DNA of 64,000 nucleotides from Nocardiopsis sp. FR4. GTDB lineage: Bacteria > Actinomycetota > Actinomycetes > Streptosporangiales > Streptosporangiaceae. Below, in pieces: positions 32,601 through 41,194 of the stretch (positions within the stretch are counted from its first letter, which is position 1; the number at the start of each line of letters is the position of its first letter). Below the pieces are notes generated by a model. It did not search any database. It had not been told where the DNA came from and saw only the letters and a list, made by a program, of their open reading frames with translations. The stretch is from assembly GCF_009830945.1 (NCBI RefSeq), contig NZ_VWVV01000026.1, forward strand, positions 48,262-112,261. The letters are read 5' to 3'. Made by a program: the position numbers and the translations under genes.

Positions 32601-33062
32601 ATGTCCGAACTCAAAGACCGCCTCAAGAACGACCTGACCACCGCCATCAAGGCGCGTGACAAGGTGCGCACGGCCACGCTGCGCATGGTCCTGGCCGCCA
32701 TCTCCACCGAGGAGTCCTCCGGTAGCTCCCAGCGCTCCCTCGGTGACGAGGAGATCGTCCGGCTGCTGACCCGCGAGGCCAAGAAGCGGCGCGAGGCGGC
32801 CGAGGCGTTCGACAAGGGCGGCCGTCCCGAACAGGCCGAGGCGGAGCGGGCCGAGAGCGAGGTCATCTCCGACTACCTGCCCAAGCAGCTCACGGACGAG
32901 GAGCTGACCCGGCTGGTGGCCGAGGCCGTCGTGGAGACCGGCGTCGACAGCCCCAAGGCCATGGGCCAGGTCATGAAGGCCCTCAACCCCCGGGTGGCGG
33001 GCCGGGCCGAGGGCTCCCGCGTGGCCGCCGAGGTCAAGCGCCAGCTCTCCGGACGGCTCTGA
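32601..33062 (+). CDS. GatB/YqeY domain-containing protein
   Basis: 153 residues, all helical, starting LKDRLKNDLTTAIKARDKVRTATLRMVLAAI and ending with the YqeY tail MGQVMKALNPRVAGRAEGSRVAAEVKRQL. It resembles the tail domain of the GatB subunit of tRNA amidotransferase and is sometimes called a tRNA amidotransferase-like protein; its own role is not established. Divergent from the metallophosphoesterase. Confidence 0.9.
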   Translation: MSELKDRLKNDLTTAIKARDKVRTATLRMVLAAISTEESSGSSQRSLGDEEIVRLLTREAKKRREAAEAFDKGGRPEQAEAERAESEVISDYLPKQLTDEELTRLVAEAVVETGVDSPKAMGQVMKALNPRVAGRAEGSRVAAEVKRQLSGRL

Positions 33063-33065
33063 CGA

Positions 33066-33112
33066 CACGCGGAGGGGGCGGCGGGAACACCCCGCCGCCC
33101 CCTCCGCGTGTG
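33066..33112. terminator. Bidirectional terminator, 21-bp perfect hairpin
   Basis: Arms 33066-33086 and 33092-33112 are perfectly complementary around an AACAC loop and lie between two convergent genes. Confidence 0.9.
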
Positions 33113-33114
33113 CG

Positions 33115-35514
33115 CTAGTCGCCCTCCCGGAACGAGGGACTCGACGCGGGTCGGACCGGGTACCAGTCCTCGTCGTCCTCGGTTCCGCTCGCGGTTCCGC
33201 CTCCGCGGCTCAGGAACACGTTCACCGTGGCCCCTTCCGGCAGCCGCGTGCCCGGGTCGGGGTTGACCGCGGCCACCGCGCCCTCCGGCTCGGTGGAGCG
33301 CACCCGGGTCCCGGACACGTTCACCGTGTAGCCCGCGGCCTCCAGGGCGTTCACCGCGGCCGCCTCGGACAGACCGATGACGTTCGGCACGCCGCCGTCG
33401 TCACTGGCCGGGCTGGCGTCCTCGTCGTTCTCCCGCTGGGGAGGACGCGGCATGGAGGTGGAGCCGAACCTCGACGGCGCCGAGGCCAGCTGTTCGACCT
33501 CCACGCCCTCGTGGGCGCCCCGCATGGTCTCCTGCCAGATCGGCCCGGGGATCGTCGCGCCGTAGACCACGCCGTAGGGCCGACCGCCGAGCGTGATGTT
33601 GCGCAGCGGGTACTGCTGGGGACCGCGCGGGTCGCCGACGAAGACCGCGCCCGCCATCTGCGGGGTGAACCCGGCGAACCAGGCCGCCGCGGAGCCGTCG
33701 GTGGTGCCGGTCTTGCCCGCGGCCGGGCGGCCGATGCCCAGGTTGCTCGCGGTGCCGCCGTGGAAGGTCTGGGACAGCAGGTAGCTGACCCCGTTGGCCA
33801 CGTCCTCGTCGATGGCCCGCGAGCACTCCGGCTCGATCTCGATCGTGGTGCCCGACTGCTGGTCCTCGATCCGGCTGATCGCCTGCGGCTCGCAGTAGAT
33901 CCCGCCCGAGGCGAAGGTGGCGTAGGCGTTGGCCACCCGCAGCGGGGAGACCTCCTCGCTGCCCAGCGTGAAGCTGCTGTTGGCCAGGGAGTTCTCGTTC
34001 TCGGTGAACAGGGTCCCGTCCGCGCGCTTGAGCCCGAGCTTCTCCGCCATCTTCATCACGTCGCAGATGCCCACCTGGCGCTGCAGCTGCGCGAAGTAGG
34101 TGTTGGACGAGGCCTTGGTGCCGGAGACCATGTTGTGGGTGGTGTCGGCGCCGGTGTCCCCGGAGTTCTTGGGTGTCCACGTGCTCAGCGTGCCGCCGTT
34201 GCAGCTGCGCTGGCCCGAGATCGACACCTGGGACGGGGAGTTGAACGCGGTGCTGAACGGCATCCCCTCGTCCAGGGCGGCGGCCAGCGTGATCGCCTTG
34301 AACGTCGACCCGGCCTGGAAGCCGTTGCTTCCGCCCCGGTCCGCGTCGGTGGCGAAGTTGATCGAGGTCTCGCCGAGCTTGCTCTCGTCGGGCCCGTAGT
34401 TGCGGCTCTGCACCATGCCCAGGATCCGGCCGGTGCCCGGCTCGATGACCACCTCGGCCGCGACCTTGCGGGACTCGTTCGTGCGCGGCACCCACTTGTC
34501 CACGGCCGCCTGCGCCGACTGCTGGGTCTGCGGTTCGAGCGTGGTGTGGATCTCCAGGCCGGCGGTGCGCAGCCAGCGCGCCCGCTCGGTCTCGTTGGGG
34601 CCGAAGCGCTCGTCCTGCTCGATCTCCTGCACCACGTAGTCGCAGAAGAACGGCTGGCCGCTGGGCACGCACCCGTTGGGCGGCGTGGACAGGTCCAGCT
34701 CCATCGGCTCTTCCTTGGCCTCGGCGGCCTCGGCCTCGGTGATGGCGCCGGTGGCCACCATCCGGTCCAGGACCACGTTGCGGCGCTCGATGGTCTGCTC
34801 GGGGAAGAAGCGGGGGTTGTAGAGGTAGGGGTAGCGGACCAGGCCCGCGATGGTCGCGGCCTGGTGCAGCTCCAGGTCGCTGGCGGGCACCTGGAAGAAG
34901 TGCTGCGCGGCGGATTCGACCCCGTAGGCGCCGTCGCTGAAGTAGGCGATGTTGAGGTAGCCCTCGAGGATCTCGTCCTTGGACATCCTCTGCTCCAGGG
35001 CCACGGCGTAGCGCAGCTCCCGGATCTTGCGGGCGATGGTCTCCTCGCGCGCCTCGTCGAGCTCCTCCTGGGAGGTGGCCGCCTCGATCTGCACGTTCTT
35101 CACGTACTGCTGGGTGATGGAGGAGGCGCCCTGGGTGTTGCCGCCGACGGTGCGCACCGCGGCGCGCAGGGTGCCCGCCACGTCCAGGCCGCCGTGCTCG
35201 TAGAAGTGGGAGTCCTCGATGGCGAGGATCGCGTCGATCATCACCGGCGCGACGTCGTCGAGCTCGACCAGCTCACGGTTCTGGTCGAAGATCTCGGCGA
35301 TGACACCGCCCTCGCTGTCGTAGATCGTGGATCTCTGCGGCGGCGGCGGAGTTTCGAGATTGCTGGGCATGTCCAGGAAGCCGCTGGCCACGTTGCGCGC
35401 CGTGATGCCCAGTCCCCCGACCGCGGGGAGGGCCAGCGCGGCCACGAGAAGACCCGCGATGACGCCGACGACGACCAGTTGGCTGATTCTTTGAAGCAAT
35501 GTCCCCTGACCCAC
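33115..35514 (-). CDS. Class A penicillin-binding protein with PASTA domain (PonA2-like)
   Basis: 799-residue bifunctional peptidoglycan synthase. One N-terminal membrane helix (LVVVGVIAGLLVAALALPAVGG) precedes a GT51 glycosyltransferase domain with the catalytic Glu in AIEDSHFYEHGG (E100) and the EGYLNIAYFSDGAYGVESAAQHFF motif; the transpeptidase has GSTFKAIT (active Ser about 403), SSN and KTGTTDG (about 598); the C-terminus carries one PASTA domain (VPNVIGLSEAAAVNALEAAGYTVNV) and a disordered tail. In M. tuberculosis ponA2 is likewise next to whiB4 and a metallophosphoesterase. It is divergent from wblA. Confidence 0.95.
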   Translation of the reverse strand: MGQGTLLQRISQLVVVGVIAGLLVAALALPAVGGLGITARNVASGFLDMPSNLETPPPPQRSTIYDSEGGVIAEIFDQNRELVELDDVAPVMIDAILAIEDSHFYEHGGLDVAGTLRAAVRTVGGNTQGASSITQQYVKNVQIEAATSQEELDEAREETIARKIRELRYAVALEQRMSKDEILEGYLNIAYFSDGAYGVESAAQHFFQVPASDLELHQAATIAGLVRYPYLYNPRFFPEQTIERRNVVLDRMVATGAITEAEAAEAKEEPMELDLSTPPNGCVPSGQPFFCDYVVQEIEQDERFGPNETERARWLRTAGLEIHTTLEPQTQQSAQAAVDKWVPRTNESRKVAAEVVIEPGTGRILGMVQSRNYGPDESKLGETSINFATDADRGGSNGFQAGSTFKAITLAAALDEGMPFSTAFNSPSQVSISGQRSCNGGTLSTWTPKNSGDTGADTTHNMVSGTKASSNTYFAQLQRQVGICDVMKMAEKLGLKRADGTLFTENENSLANSSFTLGSEEVSPLRVANAYATFASGGIYCEPQAISRIEDQQSGTTIEIEPECSRAIDEDVANGVSYLLSQTFHGGTASNLGIGRPAAGKTGTTDGSAAAWFAGFTPQMAGAVFVGDPRGPQQYPLRNITLGGRPYGVVYGATIPGPIWQETMRGAHEGVEVEQLASAPSRFGSTSMPRPPQRENDEDASPASDDGGVPNVIGLSEAAAVNALEAAGYTVNVSGTRVRSTEPEGAVAAVNPDPGTRLPEGATVNVFLSRGGGTASGTEDDEDWYPVRPASSPSFREGD

Positions 35515-35952
35515 CCCATCAGACTAGGTGACCACGAACGGGCGAAGTGGTGCGATGTGGAACGGATGATGCGCGAACGCGCAGAAACGCCCGCGGCGTA
35601 TCGCGGGCTGTGCCCCCATGCCATCTTTTCATGCTTATCGCAGACCAATCGCCCCGCGGTTCGCCGGTACGGGGAGCCGCGCGTCCGGCGCACGGAGCTA
35701 CTGGGCCCCTCCGCAATGGCCCGAGCGGACCATATTCGTTGGGACGGAAAGTAGGTCGAGTGGGTTCTGTCGGCGAGGCGCACAGGACCGTAACTTTCTG
35801 AGCAGTGGGGTGGGCGTGAGGCATCGCACCCCAGGCGGCGGCGGGAGCCCACCGTGCCCTCCCGCACGACCGGGGCGCACGGGGCTCGGGTGTACCGGGG
35901 ACCCCACCCGGAGGCCCCGTCGGCGCCGGGTGCGCACACAGGGGAGCAGGGA
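35515..35952. other. Intergenic region between the PBP and wblA genes, 440 bp
   Basis: No gene is supported; the frame that runs into wblA from 35854 has poor composition before the ATG at 35953. The stretch 35560-35640 is less GC-rich and probably holds divergent promoters. No clear operator was seen. Confidence 0.4.
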
Positions 35953-36276
35953 ATGTGGATCGACCAGTGGACGACCAGAGCGCTGTGCCGACGTTTGGAT
36001 CCGGACGCGCTGTTCGTCCAGGGCGCCGCGCAGCACCGCGCCAAGCTCATCTGCCGGGGCTGCCCGGTACGCACTGAGTGCCTGGCCGACGCCCTCGACA
36101 ACCGGGTCGAGTTCGGCGTCTGGGGCGGCATGACCGAGCGCGAGCGGCGCGCCCTGCTGCGCAAGCACCCCGAGGTCACCCGGTGGCGGCCCCTCCTGGA
36201 GGAGGCCGACCGCGAGGGCGCGGACGACCTCGCCCGCTACGCCGCCGTGCACGCCGAGGGTTCCTCCGCGGCCTGA
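35953..36276 (+). CDS. wblA: WhiB-family iron-sulfur regulator, WblA/WhiB4 type
   Basis: 107 residues. Four cysteines (C12, C34, C37, C43; C-x21-C-x2-C-x5-C) bind a [4Fe-4S] cluster that senses O2 or NO, followed by the GVWGG turn (55-59) and the basic ERERRALLRKHP helix that contacts DNA or sigma factor. The sequence MWIDQWTTRALCRRLDPDALFVQGAAQHRAKLICRGCPVRTECLADALDNRVEFGVWGGMTERERRALL matches WblA of Streptomyces and WhiB4 of M. tuberculosis. WblA represses antibiotic production and steers sporulation. ATG 35953 follows GGAGCAGGGA. The neighbours, PonA2-like PBP and two ArsA-type ATPases, are the conserved context. Confidence 0.95.
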   Translation: MWIDQWTTRALCRRLDPDALFVQGAAQHRAKLICRGCPVRTECLADALDNRVEFGVWGGMTERERRALLRKHPEVTRWRPLLEEADREGADDLARYAAVHAEGSSAA

Positions 36277-36285
36277 GCCCCGGCC

Positions 36286-37428
36286 CTACCGGCCCCGGGC
36301 GGCCGCGGCCAGGGCCGCGCCGATCGTGCGCAGCCCCGCCAGGTCGTGCACGTCCTCGGGCAGCGCGGCCACCTCGGCCACCGGAACACCGGGGTGGGCG
36401 GACAGCAGGGCGTCCCGCAACCGGTTCTCGCGTTCGCGGGTGCGGACCCTGTCCGCGTGCAGCCGCAGCGCCGCGGACGCCAGCGGGTGCGAGCCCGAGC
36501 GCTCCAGCGACTCCGCGGCGGCCACCGCCCGCCCGGCGTCCAGCGCGGCGGCCGGACCTTCCGGCAGGGGGTGGGCCCGGTTCACCACCAGCCCGCCCAG
36601 GGGCATGGAGTCGGCGGCCAGCCGCTCGACGAAGTAGGCCGCCTCGCGCATCGCGTCCGTGTCCGGGACGGCCACCACCACGAACGCGGTGCCCGGGGCC
36701 TGGAGCAGCCGGTAGGTGCGCTCCGCACGCTCCTGGAACCCGCCGAACACCGTCTCGAAGGCCGCCACGAACGCCCGCAGGTCGTTGAGGAGCTGGGCGC
36801 CCACGATCCGCCCGATCGCCGACGTCACCATGCCGACGCCGGCGCCGAGCAGCCGGAACGCCCCGGTGCTGGCCGGGGCGCCCAGGAAGCGGATCAGCCG
36901 TCCGTCCAGGAACCGGCCCAGCCGCTTGGGCGCGTCCAGGAAGTCCAGGGCGGAGCGGCTGGGCGGGGTGTCCACCACGATCAGGTCCCAGTCCCCCGAC
37001 TGGCGCAGCTGCCCCAGCTTCTCCATGGCCATGTACTCCTGCGTGCCGGAGAAGCTCGTGGACAGGGTCCGGTAGAAGGGGTTGGCCAGGATCTGCCGGG
37101 CCCGCTCGGGGTCGGCGTGCTCCTCGACCACCTCGTCGAAGGTCCGCTTCATGTCGAGCATCATCGCGTGCAGGCTGCCCGCGGCTCCCTCGGGCAGGGG
37201 CACGGGACGCGGGGTGTTGTCCAGCGACTCCAGCCCCAGCGACTGCGCCAGCCGCCGCGCGGGGTCCACGGTGATCACCACGGCCCGCCGTCCGCGCTCG
37301 GCGGCGCGCAGCCCCAGCGCCGCGGCGGTGGTGGTCTTGCCGACCCCGCCCGCGCCGCAGCACACGAGGATCCGCGTCACGGGGTCGTCCACGAGCGCGT
37401 CCACGTCCCACGGCTCCGGGGCGCTCAC
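36286..37428 (-). CDS. ArsA/Get3-family ATPase, second of a pair
   Basis: 380 residues from GTG 37428. The P-loop reads CGAGGVGKTTTAAAL (about 22-36): the nucleotide lysine is present but the signature lysine that starts the deviant Walker A motif (KGGxGK) is replaced by Ala. Other parts are VVITVDPARRLAQSL, the switch region DWDLIVVDTPPSRSALDFLDAP, and a helical middle with LGAGVGMVTSAIGRIVG. Its start overlaps the stop of the first ArsA gene as GTGA. It is equivalent in position to Rv3680 of mycobacteria, where the two form a complex; no arsenic genes are nearby. Confidence 0.9.
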   Translation of the reverse strand: MSAPEPWDVDALVDDPVTRILVCCGAGGVGKTTTAAALGLRAAERGRRAVVITVDPARRLAQSLGLESLDNTPRPVPLPEGAAGSLHAMMLDMKRTFDEVVEEHADPERARQILANPFYRTLSTSFSGTQEYMAMEKLGQLRQSGDWDLIVVDTPPSRSALDFLDAPKRLGRFLDGRLIRFLGAPASTGAFRLLGAGVGMVTSAIGRIVGAQLLNDLRAFVAAFETVFGGFQERAERTYRLLQAPGTAFVVVAVPDTDAMREAAYFVERLAADSMPLGGLVVNRAHPLPEGPAAALDAGRAVAAAESLERSGSHPLASAALRLHADRVRTRERENRLRDALLSAHPGVPVAEVAALPEDVHDLAGLRTIGAALAAAARGR

Positions 37429-38468
37429 CGGCGCACCCCCTGTTCGGAGAGGCGCCGCGCCAGGAGCTCCAGGGCGGCGCGGTCCACACCGCCCTCCAGC
37501 AGGGGCAGTTCCAGCAGCGGGCGGCCCAGCGCCTCCAGTTCGGCGCGCATCCGGCGCTCCAGGCCCACGCGCAGGGCGTGCGCCCGGACCTCCCCCGCCA
37601 GCGCGGCCGCGAGTTCCCCGGGGTGTTCCAGGCCGGCCTCCTTCAGCCCGGCGGAGAGCGCGTCGGTGTCCGCGCCGTCCGCCGACGCGGCGGCGGCCAG
37701 GTCGGCCTCCGCCAGCAGCGGCGGCCGCACCATGTTCACCAGCACCGTGCCCACCGGGATCCCCAGCCCGGCCAGTTCGGCGATGCCCTCCCGTGTCTCC
37801 TGCACGGGCATCTCCTCCAACAGGGACACGAAGTGCACGCGCGTCTGCGCGGAGCGGATGACCTCCATGACCCGGTCCGCGTGGTTGCGGACCGGTCCCA
37901 CCCGGGCCAGGCCCGCGACCTCGGAGTTCACGTTGAGGAACCGGGCGATCCGGCCGGTGGGCGGCGCGTCCATCACCACGGCGTCGTAGTGGAACGGGGC
38001 CGTGGCGGGCGCGTCGGCGGACCTGCGGCGCGCGCCCCGGCGCCGCCGCACCGCCTCGGTGGCCTTGCCGGTGAGCAGGACGTCGCGCAGGCCGGGGGCG
38101 ATGGTGGTGGCGAAGTCCACGGCGCCGAGCCTGTTCAGCGCCTGACCGGCCCGGCGCATGCCGTAGAACATCTCCAGGTACTCCAGCAGCGCCGCCTCGG
38201 GGTCGGCGGCCAGGACGCACACCGTGCCGCCGCCGGGCACGGAGAGCATCTCCCGCTCCTCGTAGGGCAGCGGCGGCACCCCGAGCAGGGTGGCGAGGCC
38301 CTGACGGCCCTCCACCTCGACCAGCAGCACCCGCCCGCCGTCGGCGGCCAGCGCCCGCGCCAGCGCCGCGGCCGCCGTGGTCTTCCCCGTCCCGCCCTTG
38401 CCGGTGACGATGTGCAGTCGTGCCCTCGCGTCCGCCGGGGGCCGCGGTCCGTGCTCGCCCTCGCTCAC
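37425..38468 (-). CDS. ArsA/Get3-family ATPase, first of a pair
   Basis: About 347 residues. A complete deviant Walker A IVTGKGGTGKTTAAAALA with the signature lysine lies near the N-terminus, followed by VLLVEVEGRQGLATLLG and the switch region FHYDAVVMDAPPTGRIARFLNV. Unlike arsenite ArsA there are no paired cysteines for metalloid binding. GTG 38468 is the likely start but lacks a clear ribosome-binding site. It is coupled to the second ATPase by a 4-base overlap and corresponds to Rv3679. Together they may form an asymmetric dimer with one canonical and one altered P-loop. Confidence 0.88.
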   Translation of the reverse strand: MSEGEHGPRPPADARARLHIVTGKGGTGKTTAAAALARALAADGGRVLLVEVEGRQGLATLLGVPPLPYEEREMLSVPGGGTVCVLAADPEAALLEYLEMFYGMRRAGQALNRLGAVDFATTIAPGLRDVLLTGKATEAVRRRRGARRRSADAPATAPFHYDAVVMDAPPTGRIARFLNVNSEVAGLARVGPVRNHADRVMEVIRSAQTRVHFVSLLEEMPVQETREGIAELAGLGIPVGTVLVNMVRPPLLAEADLAAAASADGADTDALSAGLKEAGLEHPGELAAALAGEVRAHALRVGLERRMRAELEALGRPLLELPLLEGGVDRAALELLARRLSEQGVRR

Positions 38469-38619
38469 CCCAGGGAGTCTACGCGCGCCCGCGCCCGCCG
38501 TTCCGGAGGCCGCCGGGCGCGGGCGCGGGCGGGGCGCCCGGGTGAGTAAGGTGGCGGCGTTGACGTGCGGTGCCCCGGTATCCGGACGGGGACACCGGTG
38601 GACGAGTAGGGGTGGACTC

Positions 38620-38793
38620 ATGAGCAAGTGGGAGTACCAGACCGTGGCGCTGCTGTCGCACGCCACCAAGCAGATCCTGGACAACTGGGGCGCGGACGGC
38701 TGGGAGCTGGTCTCGGTCGTGCCCGCCCCGCTGCCGGAGGGCACCGACCCCCGCAACCAGCAGTACGTGGCGTACATGAAGCGGGAGCTGTGA
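38620..38793 (+). CDS. DUF4177 protein, 57 residues
   Basis: MSKWEYQTVALLSHATKQILDNWGADGWELVSVVPAP...QYVAYMKREL is the complete DUF4177 unit (two beta strands, helix, GWELVSV strand). The function is unknown. The stop codon shares a base with the ATG of the RidA gene (TGATG at 38791-38795), so they are co-translated. The same pair occurs beside crp in mycobacteria. Confidence 0.88.
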   Translation: MSKWEYQTVALLSHATKQILDNWGADGWELVSVVPAPLPEGTDPRNQQYVAYMKREL

Positions 38794-39254
38794 TGGCCAC
38801 CCCCGAGGAGCGGATCGCCCAGCTGGGGCTGACCCTGCCCGAGGTCGCGGCGCCGGTGGCCTCGTACACGCCGACGGTGCGCAGCGGAGACCACGTGTAC
38901 GTGTCGGGGCAGCTGCCCTTCGTGGAGGGCAGGCTGCCCGCCACGGGCAAGGTGGGCGCCGAGGTCAGTCCGGAGACCGCCCAGGAGCTGGCGGCCCTGT
39001 GCGCCCTCAACGCCGTCGCCGCGGTGCGCGCGGAGGTCGGCGAGCTGTCCAACGTGGTGCGGGTGGTGAAGGTGGGCGGTTTCGTGGCCAGCGCCCCCGA
39101 CTTCACCGGCCACCCCGGCGTGGTCAACGGCGCCAGCGACCTGCTCGCGGAGGTCTTCGGTGACGCCGGGGTGCACGCCCGCGCCGCCGTGGGCGTGGCG
39201 TCCCTGCCGCTGGACGCCCCCGTCGAGGTCGAGATGATCGTCGAGGTCCGCTGA
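38793..39254 (+). CDS. RidA/YjgF family protein
   Basis: 153 residues of the Rid superfamily, members of which hydrolyse reactive enamines and imines. YTPTVRSGDHVYVSGQLPF, GKVGAEVSPETAQELAALCALNAVAAV, and HPGVVNGASDLLAEVFGDAGVHARAAVGVASLPLDAPVEVEMIVEV cover the fold. The catalytic arginine of RidA proper is normally in the S-R-x-x-V-x-V-x-x-L-P stretch; here that segment reads ARAAVGVASLP, so the residue is present as R in HARAAVG. Coupled to DUF4177. Confidence 0.88.
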   Translation: MATPEERIAQLGLTLPEVAAPVASYTPTVRSGDHVYVSGQLPFVEGRLPATGKVGAEVSPETAQELAALCALNAVAAVRAEVGELSNVVRVVKVGGFVASAPDFTGHPGVVNGASDLLAEVFGDAGVHARAAVGVASLPLDAPVEVEMIVEVR

Positions 39255-39316
39255 GCGTTGCCCCGCCCCTCCCCGGGTACGCGCCCGGGGAGGGGCCCCG
39301 ACCCGGGAGGTAGTCC

Positions 39317-40177
39317 ATGCACGACGGTCCGGTCCCCGAGGGCGCCGACCGGGGCGCCCGGCCCCGTCCGGCCGCCACGGTCATGCTGCTGCGCCCCGCG
39401 GGCTCCCCGGGGGCCCGCGACGGGGCGGACGGCCCCATGGAGGTCCTGCTCATGCGCCGGGTCCGCTCCATGGGCTTCGCGCCCGGGGCCTACGTCTTCC
39501 CCGGAGGGCGGGTGGACGGGCGCGACGCCGACGGCGGCGTCCCCTGGACCGGCCCGGGGCCCGAGGAGTGGGCGCGCACGCTCGGCACCGACGTGCCGGC
39601 GGCGCGCGCGCTCGTGTGCGCGGCGGTCCGGGAGACCTTCGAGGAGACCGGGGTCCTCCTGGCCAGCGAGCCCGAGCGCGCGGACGAGGGGGCCATCACC
39701 CTGGACACCTCCCCGGAGGACTGGGAACGGGACCGGCTGGGGCTGATCGACCGCTCCCGCTCCTTCACGGAGGTCCTGTCCCGGCGCGGTCTGGTCCTGC
39801 GCTCGGAGTGGCTGCGGGCGTGGTCGCGGTGGATCACCCCGCGCGCCGAGCCGCGCCGCTACGACACGTGGTTCTTCGCCGCCGAGCTCCCGCCGGGGCA
39901 GGTTCCCCGGGACGTGGGCGGCGAGGCCGACCTGAGCCTGTGGACCGACCCGGCCGCGGTCGCCGCCGAGTGGGAGGCGGGCCGGATGCCGATGCTGCCG
40001 CCCACGGTGGCGTCCTGCGCCGAACTCGCCCGGTGCCGGACCCTCCGAGGTGTGCGGGAGGCCCGTCGGGATATCGTCCCCATTGAACCGGTCGTCCGGA
40101 AGGTCGGCGGCCAACTCCGCGTGGTCGTGCCGAACGGTGTCGACTATCCTCTGCCGAAACCCGGCGCGACCCCCTGA
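39317..40177 (+). CDS. NUDIX hydrolase, long type
   Basis: 286 residues. MRRVRSMGFAPGAYVFPGGRVDGRD precedes a split Nudix motif in which ALVCAAVRETFEETGVLLA holds the R-E-x2-E-E-x-G core about 30 residues after the FPGG strand; this spacing is typical of the large actinobacterial Nudix proteins. The C-terminal part (WITPRAEPRRYDTWFFAAELP) matches human NUDT19-like enzymes that act on CoA derivatives, but the substrate is not proven. AGG at 39308-39312 precedes the ATG. Part of a rightward run with RidA and the MBL hydrolase. Confidence 0.87.
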   Translation: MHDGPVPEGADRGARPRPAATVMLLRPAGSPGARDGADGPMEVLLMRRVRSMGFAPGAYVFPGGRVDGRDADGGVPWTGPGPEEWARTLGTDVPAARALVCAAVRETFEETGVLLASEPERADEGAITLDTSPEDWERDRLGLIDRSRSFTEVLSRRGLVLRSEWLRAWSRWITPRAEPRRYDTWFFAAELPPGQVPRDVGGEADLSLWTDPAAVAAEWEAGRMPMLPPTVASCAELARCRTLRGVREARRDIVPIEPVVRKVGGQLRVVVPNGVDYPLPKPGATP

Positions 40178-40266
40178 GGCGCCGCCCCGCGCCGAGGCGC
40201 GGCCCAGCGGGTCGTCCCCGTCCCCCGGCGCCCCCTGTTCCGGTTCGGTGAGCGAAGCGAGGTGCG

Positions 40267-41073
40267 ATGAGGATCGACGGTTCCGGGACACTGCGCGCCA
40301 GCTGCGTGCTGTGCCCCAATCCCGGCCCGATGACGCTGGAGGGCACCAACACCTGGATCCTCCGGGAACCGGGTGCGCGCGGGGTCGTGGTCGTCGACCC
40401 CGGCCCGCACGACGAGCGGCACCTGGAGAGGGTGGCGCGGACGGTGCAGGAGCAGGGGGCGCAGGTCCTCATGGCCGTGGTGACCCACCGCCACCCCGAC
40501 CACGGCGAGGGAGCCCGGTACTTCTCGGAGCTGACCGGGGCCCCGGTGCACGCGGTCGACCCGGCCGCCCGGGTCGGCGGGCGCCGCCTGGACGACGGGG
40601 AGGTCCTGGAGGCCGACGGCCTGTGCCTGCGGGTGATCGCCACCCCGGGGCACACCGACGACTCCGTGTGCCTGCTGCTGGAGGCCGACAACACCATCCT
40701 GACCGGTGACACGGTCCTGGGGCACGGCACGACGGTGATCGACGGCGACGACGGACTGGGCCCCTACATGGACTCGCTGTACCGGCTGCGCGACCTCGTG
40801 CGCGAGTACGACGTGCGCACGCTGCTGCCCGGACACGGGCCCATCCTCACGTCGCCCGCCACGGTGCTGGACTCCTACGTCACCCACCGGGAGTCGCGCC
40901 TGCGCCAGGTGCTGGACGCGGTGCGCGCGGGGGCGACCGGGGTCGAGGAGATCGTGGACCGGGTCTACCCGGACGTCACCGAGCGGATCCGCTTCGCGGC
41001 CGCCTCGTCGGTGCGCGCCCAGCTGCGCTACCTCGCGGCGCGCGGAGAGCTGCCCGAGGGCGTCGAGTCCTAG
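40267..41073 (+). CDS. MBL-fold metallohydrolase (LACTB2-like)
   Basis: 268 residues with the metallo-beta-lactamase motifs: GTNTWIL at the start, VTHRHPDHGEGA (HxHxDH variant H-R-H-P-D-H) binding two zinc ions, VIATPGHTDDSVCLLLE and LLPGHGP. The C-terminal winged-helix region (RLRQVLDAVRAGATGVEEIVDRVYPDVTERIRFAAASSVRAQLRYLAARGE) is typical of LACTB2-type endoribonucleases, so RNA may be the substrate. It converges on crp. Confidence 0.9.
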   Translation: MRIDGSGTLRASCVLCPNPGPMTLEGTNTWILREPGARGVVVVDPGPHDERHLERVARTVQEQGAQVLMAVVTHRHPDHGEGARYFSELTGAPVHAVDPAARVGGRRLDDGEVLEADGLCLRVIATPGHTDDSVCLLLEADNTILTGDTVLGHGTTVIDGDDGLGPYMDSLYRLRDLVREYDVRTLLPGHGPILTSPATVLDSYVTHRESRLRQVLDAVRAGATGVEEIVDRVYPDVTERIRFAAASSVRAQLRYLAARGELPEGVES

Positions 41074-41117
41074 GGCGCGGGCGGAGCGCCGTTCCCCCGG
41101 GGGCGCGGGTACGGCGC

Positions 41118-41153
41118 TGTGGCCGCCCTCCCCGGGGGGGATGAGCGGCCACA
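41118..41153. terminator. Hairpin between the MBL and crp genes
   Basis: A 9-bp stem TGTGGCCGC/GCGGCCACA (41118-41126 with 41145-41153) lies between convergent genes. Confidence 0.65.
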
Positions 41154-41194
41154 CAGCATGTGCGGGTCCCCGGGGCGTCCCGGAGACGGCCGGG

